Shown here in pieces: positions 23,787-31,529 of a stretch of 64,000 bases of DNA. This DNA is from Paramagnetospirillum magneticum AMB-1. GTDB taxonomy: Bacteria > Pseudomonadota > Alphaproteobacteria > Rhodospirillales > Magnetospirillaceae. The notes under the pieces were generated by a model that made no database searches, was not told the origin of the DNA, and saw only the letters and a list, made by a program, of their open reading frames with translations. Every line of letters starts with the position of its first letter. The stretch's first letter is position 1. The position numbers were made by a program, and so were the translations under genes. Location: the NCBI RefSeq assembly GCF_000009985.1, contig NC_007626.1, forward strand, positions 1,277,501 through 1,341,500, read 5' to 3'.

Positions 23787-25928
23787 CTATTTCTCGGCAA
23801 ACTGAATGGCGAATTCGGCATGGCCGGGGTCGGCGGCGTTGGCCGCGGCGCGTGCCTGCAGCAACCGCCCGGCCTCGTCGTTGGAGTAGACCGCGCCATA
23901 GGCGCGGAACAGCTCCGCCGCCCTGGCCCAATCGCCGTCCACATAGGCGGAGAAGGCCTCGCGCCAGCGGGCGACCCGCGCCAGATCCTCGGGGCTGGCC
24001 GCGTGGGGCTGGCCTTCCAGCGCGCCCACCAGTTCGAACAGCAGGATGGGGATGCTGGTTCCCGAAGCGACCACCGGCCCCAGGGGGCGCAGGACGAACT
24101 GGTCGCGGACCACGTCCTCAACCTCGCCGGTGACCAGCATCTCGGTGCCGAAATGCTTGTTCAGGGATTCCACCCGCGAGGCCAGGTTCACCGCCGCGCC
24201 CAGGGCGGTGTATTGCATGCGGTCGCGGCACCCCACGTTTCCCGCCACCGCCATGCCGGTGTGGAGGCCGTAGCGGGTGGGCATGGGAGGGTAATTGTTG
24301 GCGATCAGCTCGGCATTGAGCCCCGCCGTGGCGGCCCGGCAGGCCAGCATGGCGCGGCAGGCGTGCAGCACGTGGTCGGGGTCGTGCTGGGGGGCGTTCC
24401 ACAGCGCCATGACCGCGTCGCCGATGAACTTGTCCACGGTGCCGTTATGGGCGGCGATGGCGCCGGACATGCCTTCCAGATAGACGGACAGGTGATGCAG
24501 GACGTCCTCGGGCGCCATATCCTCGCTGGTGCGGGTGAAGCCCTTGATGTCGGTGAACAGGATGGTCAGCTCGCGCCGCTCGCCGCCGATCTCGGTGCTG
24601 GTGCCCGACTCGACGATGCGCCTGAGGATACCCTTGGGCACATAGGCGCCAAAGCTCCTCAGCGCGGCCTTCATGGTGGCAAGCCCCGCCGCCAGGGACT
24701 GAACCTCCACCACCGGGCTGTTTACCGTGATGTCGTGATCCAGTTCCAGCCTGCGGATGCGGTCGGCCTCGTCGGTCAGGGCCCGGATGGGGGTGGTCAG
24801 CAGGCTCGACGCCCAGACCACCGCGACGCTCGACAGCAGCAGGAAGCCTGCGCCGATCAGCAGGATCATGCCGCTGGCCTTGCGCAGGGGACCGACGAAG
24901 TCGGCCTCGGCGGCGATGACGCCGATGGTCCAGTTCTTGCCGAAGCTTTCGGGAAAGCGCGAGAACGCCACCAGATATTCGTCGCCGTCGGGACCCAGGG
25001 TGGCGCGGAAGCGGTCACCGGCTCCGGCGGCCCGCTTCCTGACCGCGCCGGCCAGGACGGGGTCGGAGAACTCCTCTGCCTTGGCGATCTCCACATGGCC
25101 GCCCTGCTGGACCAGGACGCGCTGGGGGTCGGGATATCCCAGCAGCCGCCCTTCCTCGTCCAGGATGAAGACCTGGCCGTTGTCGCCGATCCGGTGGTCG
25201 GCCAGCACTTTGGACAGGGTGTCGATGGACAGGTCGGCGCCGAAAACCGCGATGACCTGCCCGTCGTCGGTGGCCAGCTGGCGCGACAGGGTCAGGCCCG
25301 GACGCCCGATGCTGCTGAAGACATGCAGGCTGGAGGTGGCGATTTCGTTGGTTTTGAGCGCCGCCAGATACCAGGGCCGGTTGCGCGGGTCGTAAGTGGC
25401 CTTGGCCGCGCGCTCCAGCCCGACCACCTCGCCCCAATGGGTGATGTAGATCCAGTTGTCGACCCGCTCGTCATCCACCGTGTCGATGAAGCGCAGGGCG
25501 TAATTGGCGTTCGGCGGGGGATTGCGGCCCTTCAGCGTGATGCCCGAACCGGGAGGGGGAACCCGGATCACCTCGTAGAAGGCGCCGTCGCGGGCGAAGC
25601 CGAAGAACAGGGCGTAGATATCGGGGAACTTCTCCAGCGCCTCGACCAGCGGGCGCAGTCCTTCGACCCGGCGAATGGAATCGCCTTCCGCCTTGCCAAA
25701 AGCCACCGACAGGTCGGCCACCCGGCCCATGGGGCCCAGCAGCGAACCGACCCCGGACACCACGTCGGTGGTGGCGCTGTCCATGGCGTGTTCGGCCAGC
25801 TGGATGGCCAACTGGGAGTTCTGGCGATAGAGAACAGCGGTCATCAACGCCGTCAGCGGCAGCATGACGCTGAGGAACATGACGGTAATGCCGACCCGCA
25901 AGCGGATGCGGAATCCTTTCGGTGGCAT
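23787..25928 (-). CDS. Receptor-type class III adenylate/guanylate cyclase (Cache-HAMP-CYCc)
   Basis: A 713-residue transmembrane cyclase. TM1 is at about residues 13-36, a large periplasmic double-Cache-like domain at about 40-360, TM2 at about 365-390 and HAMP at about 390-440. The cyclase domain (about 460-610) includes the metal Asp in ILFTDIKGFTR, the Lys and second metal Asp in VDKFIGDAVMALW, and the Asn/Arg pair in VNLASRVE. At the base-selecting position the usual Asp of GDxVN is Ala (residue 578, GAAVN), which makes ATP-versus-GTP preference uncertain. A DctP binding protein follows after three bases, pointing to a shared ligand. Confidence 0.92.
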   Translation of the reverse strand: MPPKGFRIRLRVGITVMFLSVMLPLTALMTAVLYRQNSQLAIQLAEHAMDSATTDVVSGVGSLLGPMGRVADLSVAFGKAEGDSIRRVEGLRPLVEALEKFPDIYALFFGFARDGAFYEVIRVPPPGSGITLKGRNPPPNANYALRFIDTVDDERVDNWIYITHWGEVVGLERAAKATYDPRNRPWYLAALKTNEIATSSLHVFSSIGRPGLTLSRQLATDDGQVIAVFGADLSIDTLSKVLADHRIGDNGQVFILDEEGRLLGYPDPQRVLVQQGGHVEIAKAEEFSDPVLAGAVRKRAAGAGDRFRATLGPDGDEYLVAFSRFPESFGKNWTIGVIAAEADFVGPLRKASGMILLIGAGFLLLSSVAVVWASSLLTTPIRALTDEADRIRRLELDHDITVNSPVVEVQSLAAGLATMKAALRSFGAYVPKGILRRIVESGTSTEIGGERRELTILFTDIKGFTRTSEDMAPEDVLHHLSVYLEGMSGAIAAHNGTVDKFIGDAVMALWNAPQHDPDHVLHACRAMLACRAATAGLNAELIANNYPPMPTRYGLHTGMAVAGNVGCRDRMQYTALGAAVNLASRVESLNKHFGTEMLVTGEVEDVVRDQFVLRPLGPVVASGTSIPILLFELVGALEGQPHAASPEDLARVARWREAFSAYVDGDWARAAELFRAYGAVYSNDEAGRLLQARAAANAADPGHAEFAIQFAEK

Positions 25929-26013
25929 CTCGCTCCCCCCTCTTCGCAGCGATTGCGATGCCTAAGTTATAGTACTATTTGCTGCGGCGCAAACGCCCGT
26001 TTCAGGGGAAGTA

Positions 26014-26760
26014 TCAGAAGGCCTCGCCCCGTTCCGCCCGGTCCTGGGCGGCGGCCAATTCCGTTGCCAGCGCCTCGTCCCTGGGGCCTTCCCAACGGTC
26101 CAGGCTGACCAGATCGGCCAGGGGCAGGCGCTTGCGCCAGCCGCGTGTTTCCAGCTCGGGCTGGGCGAAGAAGTGGCTGACCTTGCCCAGGCAGAGATAG
26201 GCCACCGGCACCACCCGCTCGGGCAGGCCCAGGATGTCCTTCAGGGCCGGCTCGGAAATGATGGAGACCCAGCCGAGGCCCAGGCCCTCGGCGCGGGCCG
26301 CCAGCCAGAGATTCTCCACGGCGCAGACGGTGGAATAGAGGTCCATGGTGGGGATGTGGGTGCGGCCCAGAACCACCGGCCCCACCCGGTCACGATCGCA
26401 GGTGACGCAGATGTTGACCGGCGATTCCAGGATGCCTTCCAGCTTCAGCGAGCGGTAGGTGGCCTGGGCCTCGCCCTCGAACATGCGGGCGGCCTCGTCG
26501 TTGGCCTGGGCGAAGGCGTCCTTGATGCGGGCGCGGGTTTCGGGCGAGCGCACCAGGATGAAGCTCCAGGGCTGCATGAAGCCCACCGAGGGGGCATGGT
26601 GGGCGGCCACCAGGATGCGGGCCAGCACCTCGTCGGGAATGGGGTCGGGCAGGAACTGGCCGCGCACGTCGCGCCGCGACAGCAGCACCCGGTACAGCCC
26701 CAGCCTGTCCGCCTCGGTCAAGACGTCGTCGCCCTGGATGGCGGCGGCCCGATCTGTCAT
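26014..26760 (-). CDS. bluB: 5,6-dimethylbenzimidazole synthase
   Basis: A 248-residue flavin-destroying enzyme of the nitroreductase fold. BluB cleaves reduced FMN with oxygen to make 5,6-dimethylbenzimidazole, the lower ligand of vitamin B12. Diagnostic segments are YRVLLSRRDVRGQF, AAHHAPSVGFMQPWSFILV (FMN binding), MFEGEAQATYRSLKLEGILE (split lid region) and the C-terminal cap. The length matches the family. No other cobalamin gene lies nearby. The minus-strand start at 26760 is 62 bases from the divergent ChaC gene. Its requirement for oxygen indicates at least occasional aerobic life. Confidence 0.95.
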   Translation of the reverse strand: MTDRAAAIQGDDVLTEADRLGLYRVLLSRRDVRGQFLPDPIPDEVLARILVAAHHAPSVGFMQPWSFILVRSPETRARIKDAFAQANDEAARMFEGEAQATYRSLKLEGILESPVNICVTCDRDRVGPVVLGRTHIPTMDLYSTVCAVENLWLAARAEGLGLGWVSIISEPALKDILGLPERVVPVAYLCLGKVSHFFAQPELETRGWRKRLPLADLVSLDRWEGPRDEALATELAAAQDRAERGEAF

Positions 26761-26822
26761 TCTTCGCTCCCTTTCCTCGCCCCGGCCCGGAGGCGGGGGT
26801 CACTTTAGCGCCACGATCTTCC

Positions 26823-27383
26823 ATGACCAAGGATTGCGATCTCTGGGTATTCGGCTACGGCTCGCTGATGTGGCGGCCGGGCTTCGACGCCGACGAAGTC
26901 TGCCGTGCCGTCCTCGACGGCTGGCACCGCGATTTCTGCGTCTACTCCCGCCACTGGCGCGGTACGCCGGAACGTCCCGGCCTGGTGCTGGGCCTGGATG
27001 AAGGCGGCTCGTGCCGGGGCATGGCCTTCCGGGTCTGCGTGGAACGGGCGGCGGACGTGGTCGAATACCTCAACGAGCGCGAACTGGTCGGGTACGCCTA
27101 TGTGGCCCGCTTTCTTCCCATCCGCCTTGACGATGGTCGTGTGGTCCAGGCCTATACCTTCGTGGCGGATAACGGCCATCACCATTATGCCGGGCAATTG
27201 CCGCTGGAGCAGGCGGCGGCCATCATCATGGATGCCGAGGGCCAGGGCGGGCTGAACCGCGATTACCTGATCAACACCATCCGCCAGTTGGAAAGCGACG
27301 GCTTCGCCGAGGCAGAGCTGCACGCCCTGCTGGTGGAGGTCGAGCGCCAGACCGGCATCATCGAGGCTGGCGCGGGGATTTAG
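26823..27383 (+). CDS. chaC: Glutathione-specific gamma-glutamylcyclotransferase
   Basis: A 186-residue ChaC-family enzyme that splits glutathione into 5-oxoproline and cysteinylglycine. The substrate-cradle motif FGYGSLMWRPGF is at residues 10-21, and the catalytic Glu sits in YLNERELVGYAY. The pattern RGTPERPGLVLGLDEGGSCRG (in two blocks) is also typical. The start has no strong ribosome-binding site but the family N-terminus fits. The 3' end overlaps the convergent glycosyltransferase-like gene by four bases. Confidence 0.9.
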   Translation: MTKDCDLWVFGYGSLMWRPGFDADEVCRAVLDGWHRDFCVYSRHWRGTPERPGLVLGLDEGGSCRGMAFRVCVERAADVVEYLNERELVGYAYVARFLPIRLDDGRVVQAYTFVADNGHHHYAGQLPLEQAAAIIMDAEGQGGLNRDYLINTIRQLESDGFAEAELHALLVEVERQTGIIEAGAGI

Positions 27384-28264
27384 GGAGCTTTCGCCAGGCT
27401 TTCCAGCTCGAGAAAGGGAAAATGCCCCGAGGCGAGCAGGGCATCCCGCACGCCGCGCCAGAATGGAATCTCGCGGATGATGGACTGGCCCCGGTCCGCG
27501 ATCCGATCGCATTCACTCTTGTCGTAAGGGCGCAGGTGGCGCAGGCACGCCTCCACCAACTGGTCATAGGGGGCGGTGACGATGCCGCCGTCATACGGCG
27601 CATCGCTGGATTCCTCGGAAATGACGAAGCGGTGGTTTGTCAGCAGATAGGACAGGCGCACCTGTTCCATGACCTGTCCTTCCAACTGGTGAATGTTGAT
27701 CACCGCCTTGGCATTGGCGATGTGGTTGTCGCGATTGGGGCCGAACAGGCCCATGCGCCTCTCCACCTTGAGGCCGGCGCCGGACAGGGCATCGAGCAGA
27801 ATCTGCCGCCGTTCGGTCATGTTGCCGTAAAACAGGACATCGATTTCCTTGCGCGGGAGGTCCGGGATGCGCTCCAGGACGGGATCGTGGCCCACCGGGA
27901 CATGGACCACGTTGGAAAGCCCCAGTGATTTCAGCACCGCTACATTGGTCGGCGAATAGTCCCAGACCATGTGGGCGCGGCGCAGGATTTCCAGATAGTC
28001 CGGATTCATCTCGAGGATGCCTCCGGCCGTCAGGGATTCCAGTTGGAATACCGCGGTCTTGGCCAGCAGGTGCGGGGGAAAGGCCCCTTTCTTCATGAAG
28101 GCCACATGACCGACGAGGATGTTGTAGGCGTGATGGTCGTAGGTGTTCACCGAGTACCGGTGCGGGACGCCAAGGCGGCAAAAGCTGCTGCGCATGGCAT
28201 CGATGACTTCCTCGAAAATGGGGGCGTACTCGTTGAAGGCATAGTGGAAAATATTGATCGGCAT
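27380..28264 (-). CDS. Glycosyltransferase-like protein (CgeB-like, putative)
   Basis: A 294-residue soluble protein. It has the general look of a GT-B fold: an N-terminal half with NIFHYAFNEYAPIF and ILVGHVAFMKKG, a linker, then DVLFYGNMTERRQILLDAL and a C-terminal segment AKAVINIHQLEGQVMEQVRL followed by HRFVISEESSD. This recalls the CgeB or spore-maturation group of glycosyltransferases, where the Glu-rich turn binds the nucleotide sugar. The ATG at 28264 is chosen because GGGGA lies just before it; ATG at 28291 is an alternative. Neighbours give no pathway. Family assignment is tentative. Confidence 0.6.
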   Translation of the reverse strand: MPINIFHYAFNEYAPIFEEVIDAMRSSFCRLGVPHRYSVNTYDHHAYNILVGHVAFMKKGAFPPHLLAKTAVFQLESLTAGGILEMNPDYLEILRRAHMVWDYSPTNVAVLKSLGLSNVVHVPVGHDPVLERIPDLPRKEIDVLFYGNMTERRQILLDALSGAGLKVERRMGLFGPNRDNHIANAKAVINIHQLEGQVMEQVRLSYLLTNHRFVISEESSDAPYDGGIVTAPYDQLVEACLRHLRPYDKSECDRIADRGQSIIREIPFWRGVRDALLASGHFPFLELESLAKAP

Positions 28265-28345
28265 GCTTCCCCGCGCGCGGCTCATGTTCAAGGAACAGCC
28301 CCGTTATAGCTTGCGTTTGCCTGGCAGGCGACTCCGGTCGGCGTC

Positions 28346-29356
28346 CTACCGGCAGTGCCGTCGGTCTTCGGACTGCGTCGAATCGCCCCATTCCAGGCTG
28401 ATGCGGAAGGCCCGGCAGATACGGCCGTCGCGGGGAAGCTGCTCCACGGTGCCGTTCAGGTCTCCGTGCTGCCACTTGACCTTCCGGCCGGGGGCATCCC
28501 AGGCGACCTCGATTGCGGACATCACGGCCCATTCTGCCTTGGCGGGAATGAAGGCCGGGACGGTGAAGACGGCCCGGACTTCCTGAGCTTCGATTTCCTT
28601 GCCGCGCGGCAGGGAAGGCCCCGAGCCGACCTGCTCGGAAACCAGCGCGATGAGCAAAATGGCCGCCAGTCCCGCAGTGGCCAGCCACCCGGTCCGTCCC
28701 GCGCTTTTGTTTGGCCGGCGGGCGTTCGGGGCCGCCATGGCCGACAACGCCAGTTCCATTTCAACGCGCAAATCCACCGGCAGGGCTTTGGTGGACGATG
28801 GGTTGTCGTTCATGGCCCGCATCACCCATTCGCCCAGGCGGCGGAGATCGGAGCTGACCAGAACCCGGCGCTCCGCCGAGGCCAGATCAATTCCAGGGGT
28901 GTGGCCGGGCGTGTTGTCGGGCAGGACATGCAGCAGGCCACGCCCCCACTCCTCCGGCCGGAGGCTGCCGGCCGGCAGGGACAGCAGCAGCCGCGTCTCC
29001 AGGGCATCGGCCGCATGCTGCAAGGCATCGGCGGGGTAGGCGCCGATGAAATATCCGTCGTCGCCGCGGTGGGTCCACACCACTCCGGGGGCGGGCGGCG
29101 AGAGGATGTCGAGAATCCCGCCGGTCACCGCCATATGGACCAGGCCCCGGGGGCCGAGGACGACGAAGTCGGGCAGGGACCCGTCGGAGCGGCCAGGGAA
29201 GGCGAAGACAGTGCAATCGTCGGGCAACTGGTCGCGCAATTCGGCCCAGACGCGCCGTTTCGCGTCCAGGCGGCGCCCCCCGAAACCGTCGACTCTGTCC
29301 GGAACCACGTTGGCCACGGTTGCACGCCCTCCCACGATGCGCGCAGGAGAATGCAT
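28346..29356 (-). CDS. Hypothetical protein with NERD-like domain and one membrane helix
   Basis: A 336-residue protein. Residues about 30-100 resemble a NERD (nuclease-related) domain: RRVWAELRDQLPDDCTVF, then LPDFVVLGPRGLVHMAVTGG, in which the NERD pattern D-h-h-v-l-x-p-x-G is visible but the catalytic E-x-K is replaced (AVTGG). A single helix at about 226-247 (WLATAGLAAILLIALVSE) separates it from a C-terminal domain of about 85 residues. The start is ATG at 29356; a TTG two codons upstream is also open. Function unknown; the nuclease assignment is weak because key residues are missing. Confidence 0.6.
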   Translation of the reverse strand: MHSPARIVGGRATVANVVPDRVDGFGGRRLDAKRRVWAELRDQLPDDCTVFAFPGRSDGSLPDFVVLGPRGLVHMAVTGGILDILSPPAPGVVWTHRGDDGYFIGAYPADALQHAADALETRLLLSLPAGSLRPEEWGRGLLHVLPDNTPGHTPGIDLASAERRVLVSSDLRRLGEWVMRAMNDNPSSTKALPVDLRVEMELALSAMAAPNARRPNKSAGRTGWLATAGLAAILLIALVSEQVGSGPSLPRGKEIEAQEVRAVFTVPAFIPAKAEWAVMSAIEVAWDAPGRKVKWQHGDLNGTVEQLPRDGRICRAFRISLEWGDSTQSEDRRHCR

Positions 29357-29413
29357 AAACAATCATCAGAAGAAAAGATGTTATTTAAGGAGTCTTAATC
29401 GGCGGGTCCGATG

Positions 29414-30148
29414 TCAGGTCATGGGGCGTTCAAGATGCAGGATGAAGCGGCAAAGCGCCTCATGGTCCGCATCGCTCCACCGTGCCCTGACCTGGGCGGG
29501 GTCGGCGTGGGCCAGCGCTCCCAGATCGGCGAAAAGGGCGCGCATCAGGGCGGCGAAGGCGCTCTCGTTCAGCTGCCAGTGCTCGTCCCGGGCGCCGACC
29601 TGGGCGGGCGTGAGGTGGGAATTGACCAGGGTCATGAACCACACCCGGCGCTTCTTGAAATCCGCGAAGGCGTGAACCACCACCATCAGAACATCGTCGA
29701 TCAGCCGGGCCGCCTCGGGATCGGCATGGATGGCGCGCCAGTCGTGCCCGCCGCCGCCGCCCGGGTGGCGGTCCAGGATGGCGGTGGAGCGACGGCGGCA
29801 CTGCTCGAACTGGGTGGGGCCGATCATCTTGTCCATGGCCATGTGGAAGCCGGGGATCATCCGGCGCGACAGGATGCCTTCGCCACCCTCGTCGCCGCTG
29901 CGGGGCGGAAAGAGGTGGGCGAAGCGGCGCATCAGGATGCGCTCGAACGGCTGTTCGCGGGCTCCCTCCCATTGCTGCGCGGCGCGGCTTTGGGTGCAGT
30001 CGTTCCAGGCCCGCTGGTAATAGGCCTTGAAGCGGGTCTGCTCGGACTCGACGAAGCGCCGGGCCAGGGCGCGGATCTGGCTGGCGGTCAGGCTGCCGCC
30101 GGCCTTGGCCGCCTCCACCTCCAGTCTCGTCGCGAAATGCCCGACCAT
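29414..30148 (-). CDS. Hypothetical protein
   Basis: A 244-residue soluble helical protein that I do not recognise. It is rich in Arg, His and Trp, has no signal peptide or membrane helix, and contains a Gly run next to histidines (HPGGGGGHDW). The ATG at 30148 is supported by GGGAG five bases before it. The frame continues to 30223 and 30292 with a Pro/Gln-rich leader that would be less typical. It is divergent from the DUF3095 gene. No conserved catalytic pattern was seen. Confidence 0.6.
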   Translation of the reverse strand: MVGHFATRLEVEAAKAGGSLTASQIRALARRFVESEQTRFKAYYQRAWNDCTQSRAAQQWEGAREQPFERILMRRFAHLFPPRSGDEGGEGILSRRMIPGFHMAMDKMIGPTQFEQCRRRSTAILDRHPGGGGGHDWRAIHADPEAARLIDDVLMVVVHAFADFKKRRVWFMTLVNSHLTPAQVGARDEHWQLNESAFAALMRALFADLGALAHADPAQVRARWSDADHEALCRFILHLERPMT

Positions 30149-30324
30149 GGTGGCTCCCACCCCCTGGCAGCATTGGGGCTCGGCCTCGGGCTGATCCTGT
30201 GGCGGCGGACGTCGGGCTGACATGACAAGAGCATAGCGCGCCCCAACCCGACAGTGAACCGACTCTCGCTCTTGCCGGAGCAAGGTGGTCAAATGGGAGG
30301 CCTCGCAATGGAGATGTCCCCGCC

Positions 30325-31470
30325 ATGTTCGACCGGCTGAAATCCATGACCCGCGTGGTCAACGTGTTCGAGGACGAGTATTACCGTCCCGCGCCGCCGG
30401 ACTGGCTGGCGGTGGCCACCGACGTGCAAGGGTCGACGGTGGCGGTGGAGGCGGGCAAGCAAAAGACGGTCAATTTCGTCGGGGCCTCGGCCATCGCGGC
30501 CCTGCGCAATCTTTGCGCCCCCATGGACCTGCCGTTTCAGTTCGGCGGCGATGGGGCCATGGCCCTGGTGCCGCCTCAATTCGCCGAGCGGGCGCGGGTG
30601 GAACTGGCGCGGGCCCGCGGCTTCGCCCGGCGCGAGTTCGGCATCTCGCTGCGGGTGGGGGCCGTGCCGGTGGCCACGGTGACCGAGGCGGGCGGCACCA
30701 TTCTGGTGGGGCGCTACGAGCCTTCGCCCGGCAATCCCTTCGGCATGTTTTCCGGCGGCGGCATGGGATTGCTGGAAGAGGCCGTGAAGGAACGCGGCCA
30801 TCCGGATCTGGCGCGGCTGTCGCGGATTCCCGAGGAATTGGACGATGGCGAGTTTCCCGATCTGACCGGGTTGTCCTGCCGTTGGGAGCCTCTGGGCACC
30901 CAACGCGGCGCGGTGATCGCCCTGTTGGTTGTCGGCGACAGGGACCACTGTCGCCTGTATCGGGATCTGTGCCGGCTGTCCGACAGCGAGGCCGAGGGGC
31001 TCAAGATCGCCTCACGCGAAAATCTCAAGCCCGGCTGGCCGGGCGAGAGCACCATGATCGAGGCCCGCCTGGGGCGGGGGCGTGGTGGAGTCTGGCGCCG
31101 CTGGCTGGACGTGGCGGCCCAGACCATTCTGGTCAAGCTTCTGTGCACGCTGGGGCTCTCCCTGGGCGGCTTCGATCCCAGGCGCTATCCCGAGGAGGTG
31201 ATCACCAACACCGCCTTCGTCAAGCACGACGATACCCTGGCGGTGGTGTTCGACTGCCCGTCCGACCGCGTCGACGGGCTGCGGGCCTATCTGGACGAGC
31301 GCGAGGCACGGGGCGAATTGCGCTACGGCCTGCAGATTTCCGACGTGGCCCTGATGGTCTGTCTGGTGGGGAACTTGAGCGAAGGGCGGCACGTCCACTT
31401 CATGGATGGAGGCGACGGCGGCTACACCATGGCGGCAAAGCGGTTGAAGGCGGCGGCAGGGGCGCGTTGA
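30325..31470 (+). CDS. DUF3095 family protein
   Basis: A 381-residue protein of the DUF3095 family, whose biochemical role is unknown. The fold has a faint likeness to nucleotide cyclases: an opening WLAVATDVQGSTVAVEAGK (comparable in position to the cyclase metal Asp), then LPFQFGGDGAMALVPP (comparable to the G-D-G loop) and GISLRVGAVPV. Later segments (GLSCRWEPL, FDPRRYPEEVITNTAFVKHDDTL) are family-specific. It lies 59 bases before the NAD synthetase gene on the same strand and may share its transcript. A cyclase activity is speculation. Confidence 0.82.
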   Translation: MFDRLKSMTRVVNVFEDEYYRPAPPDWLAVATDVQGSTVAVEAGKQKTVNFVGASAIAALRNLCAPMDLPFQFGGDGAMALVPPQFAERARVELARARGFARREFGISLRVGAVPVATVTEAGGTILVGRYEPSPGNPFGMFSGGGMGLLEEAVKERGHPDLARLSRIPEELDDGEFPDLTGLSCRWEPLGTQRGAVIALLVVGDRDHCRLYRDLCRLSDSEAEGLKIASRENLKPGWPGESTMIEARLGRGRGGVWRRWLDVAAQTILVKLLCTLGLSLGGFDPRRYPEEVITNTAFVKHDDTLAVVFDCPSDRVDGLRAYLDEREARGELRYGLQISDVALMVCLVGNLSEGRHVHFMDGGDGGYTMAAKRLKAAAGAR

Positions 31471-31529
31471 CAGGGCCAAATCGCCTCCCTAGTGTGCCTA
31501 TATATTGTTCACAGGGGCCGAAACGCCAA

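Noticed and set aside
22944..26108. A long plus-strand frame of about 1,050 codons opposite the DctP and cyclase genes
   Set aside because: It is the antisense shadow of the two real genes, caused by high GC at third codon positions; the product is a Gly/His/Gln-rich run without a fold.
30285..31529. A 966-codon frame running through the DUF3095 gene into nadE, which looks like a giant fusion protein
   Set aside because: The part before 31530 translates to an Arg/Gly/Pro-rich shadow of the DUF3095 gene in another frame, has no domain, and the family N-terminus of NadE begins exactly at 31530.
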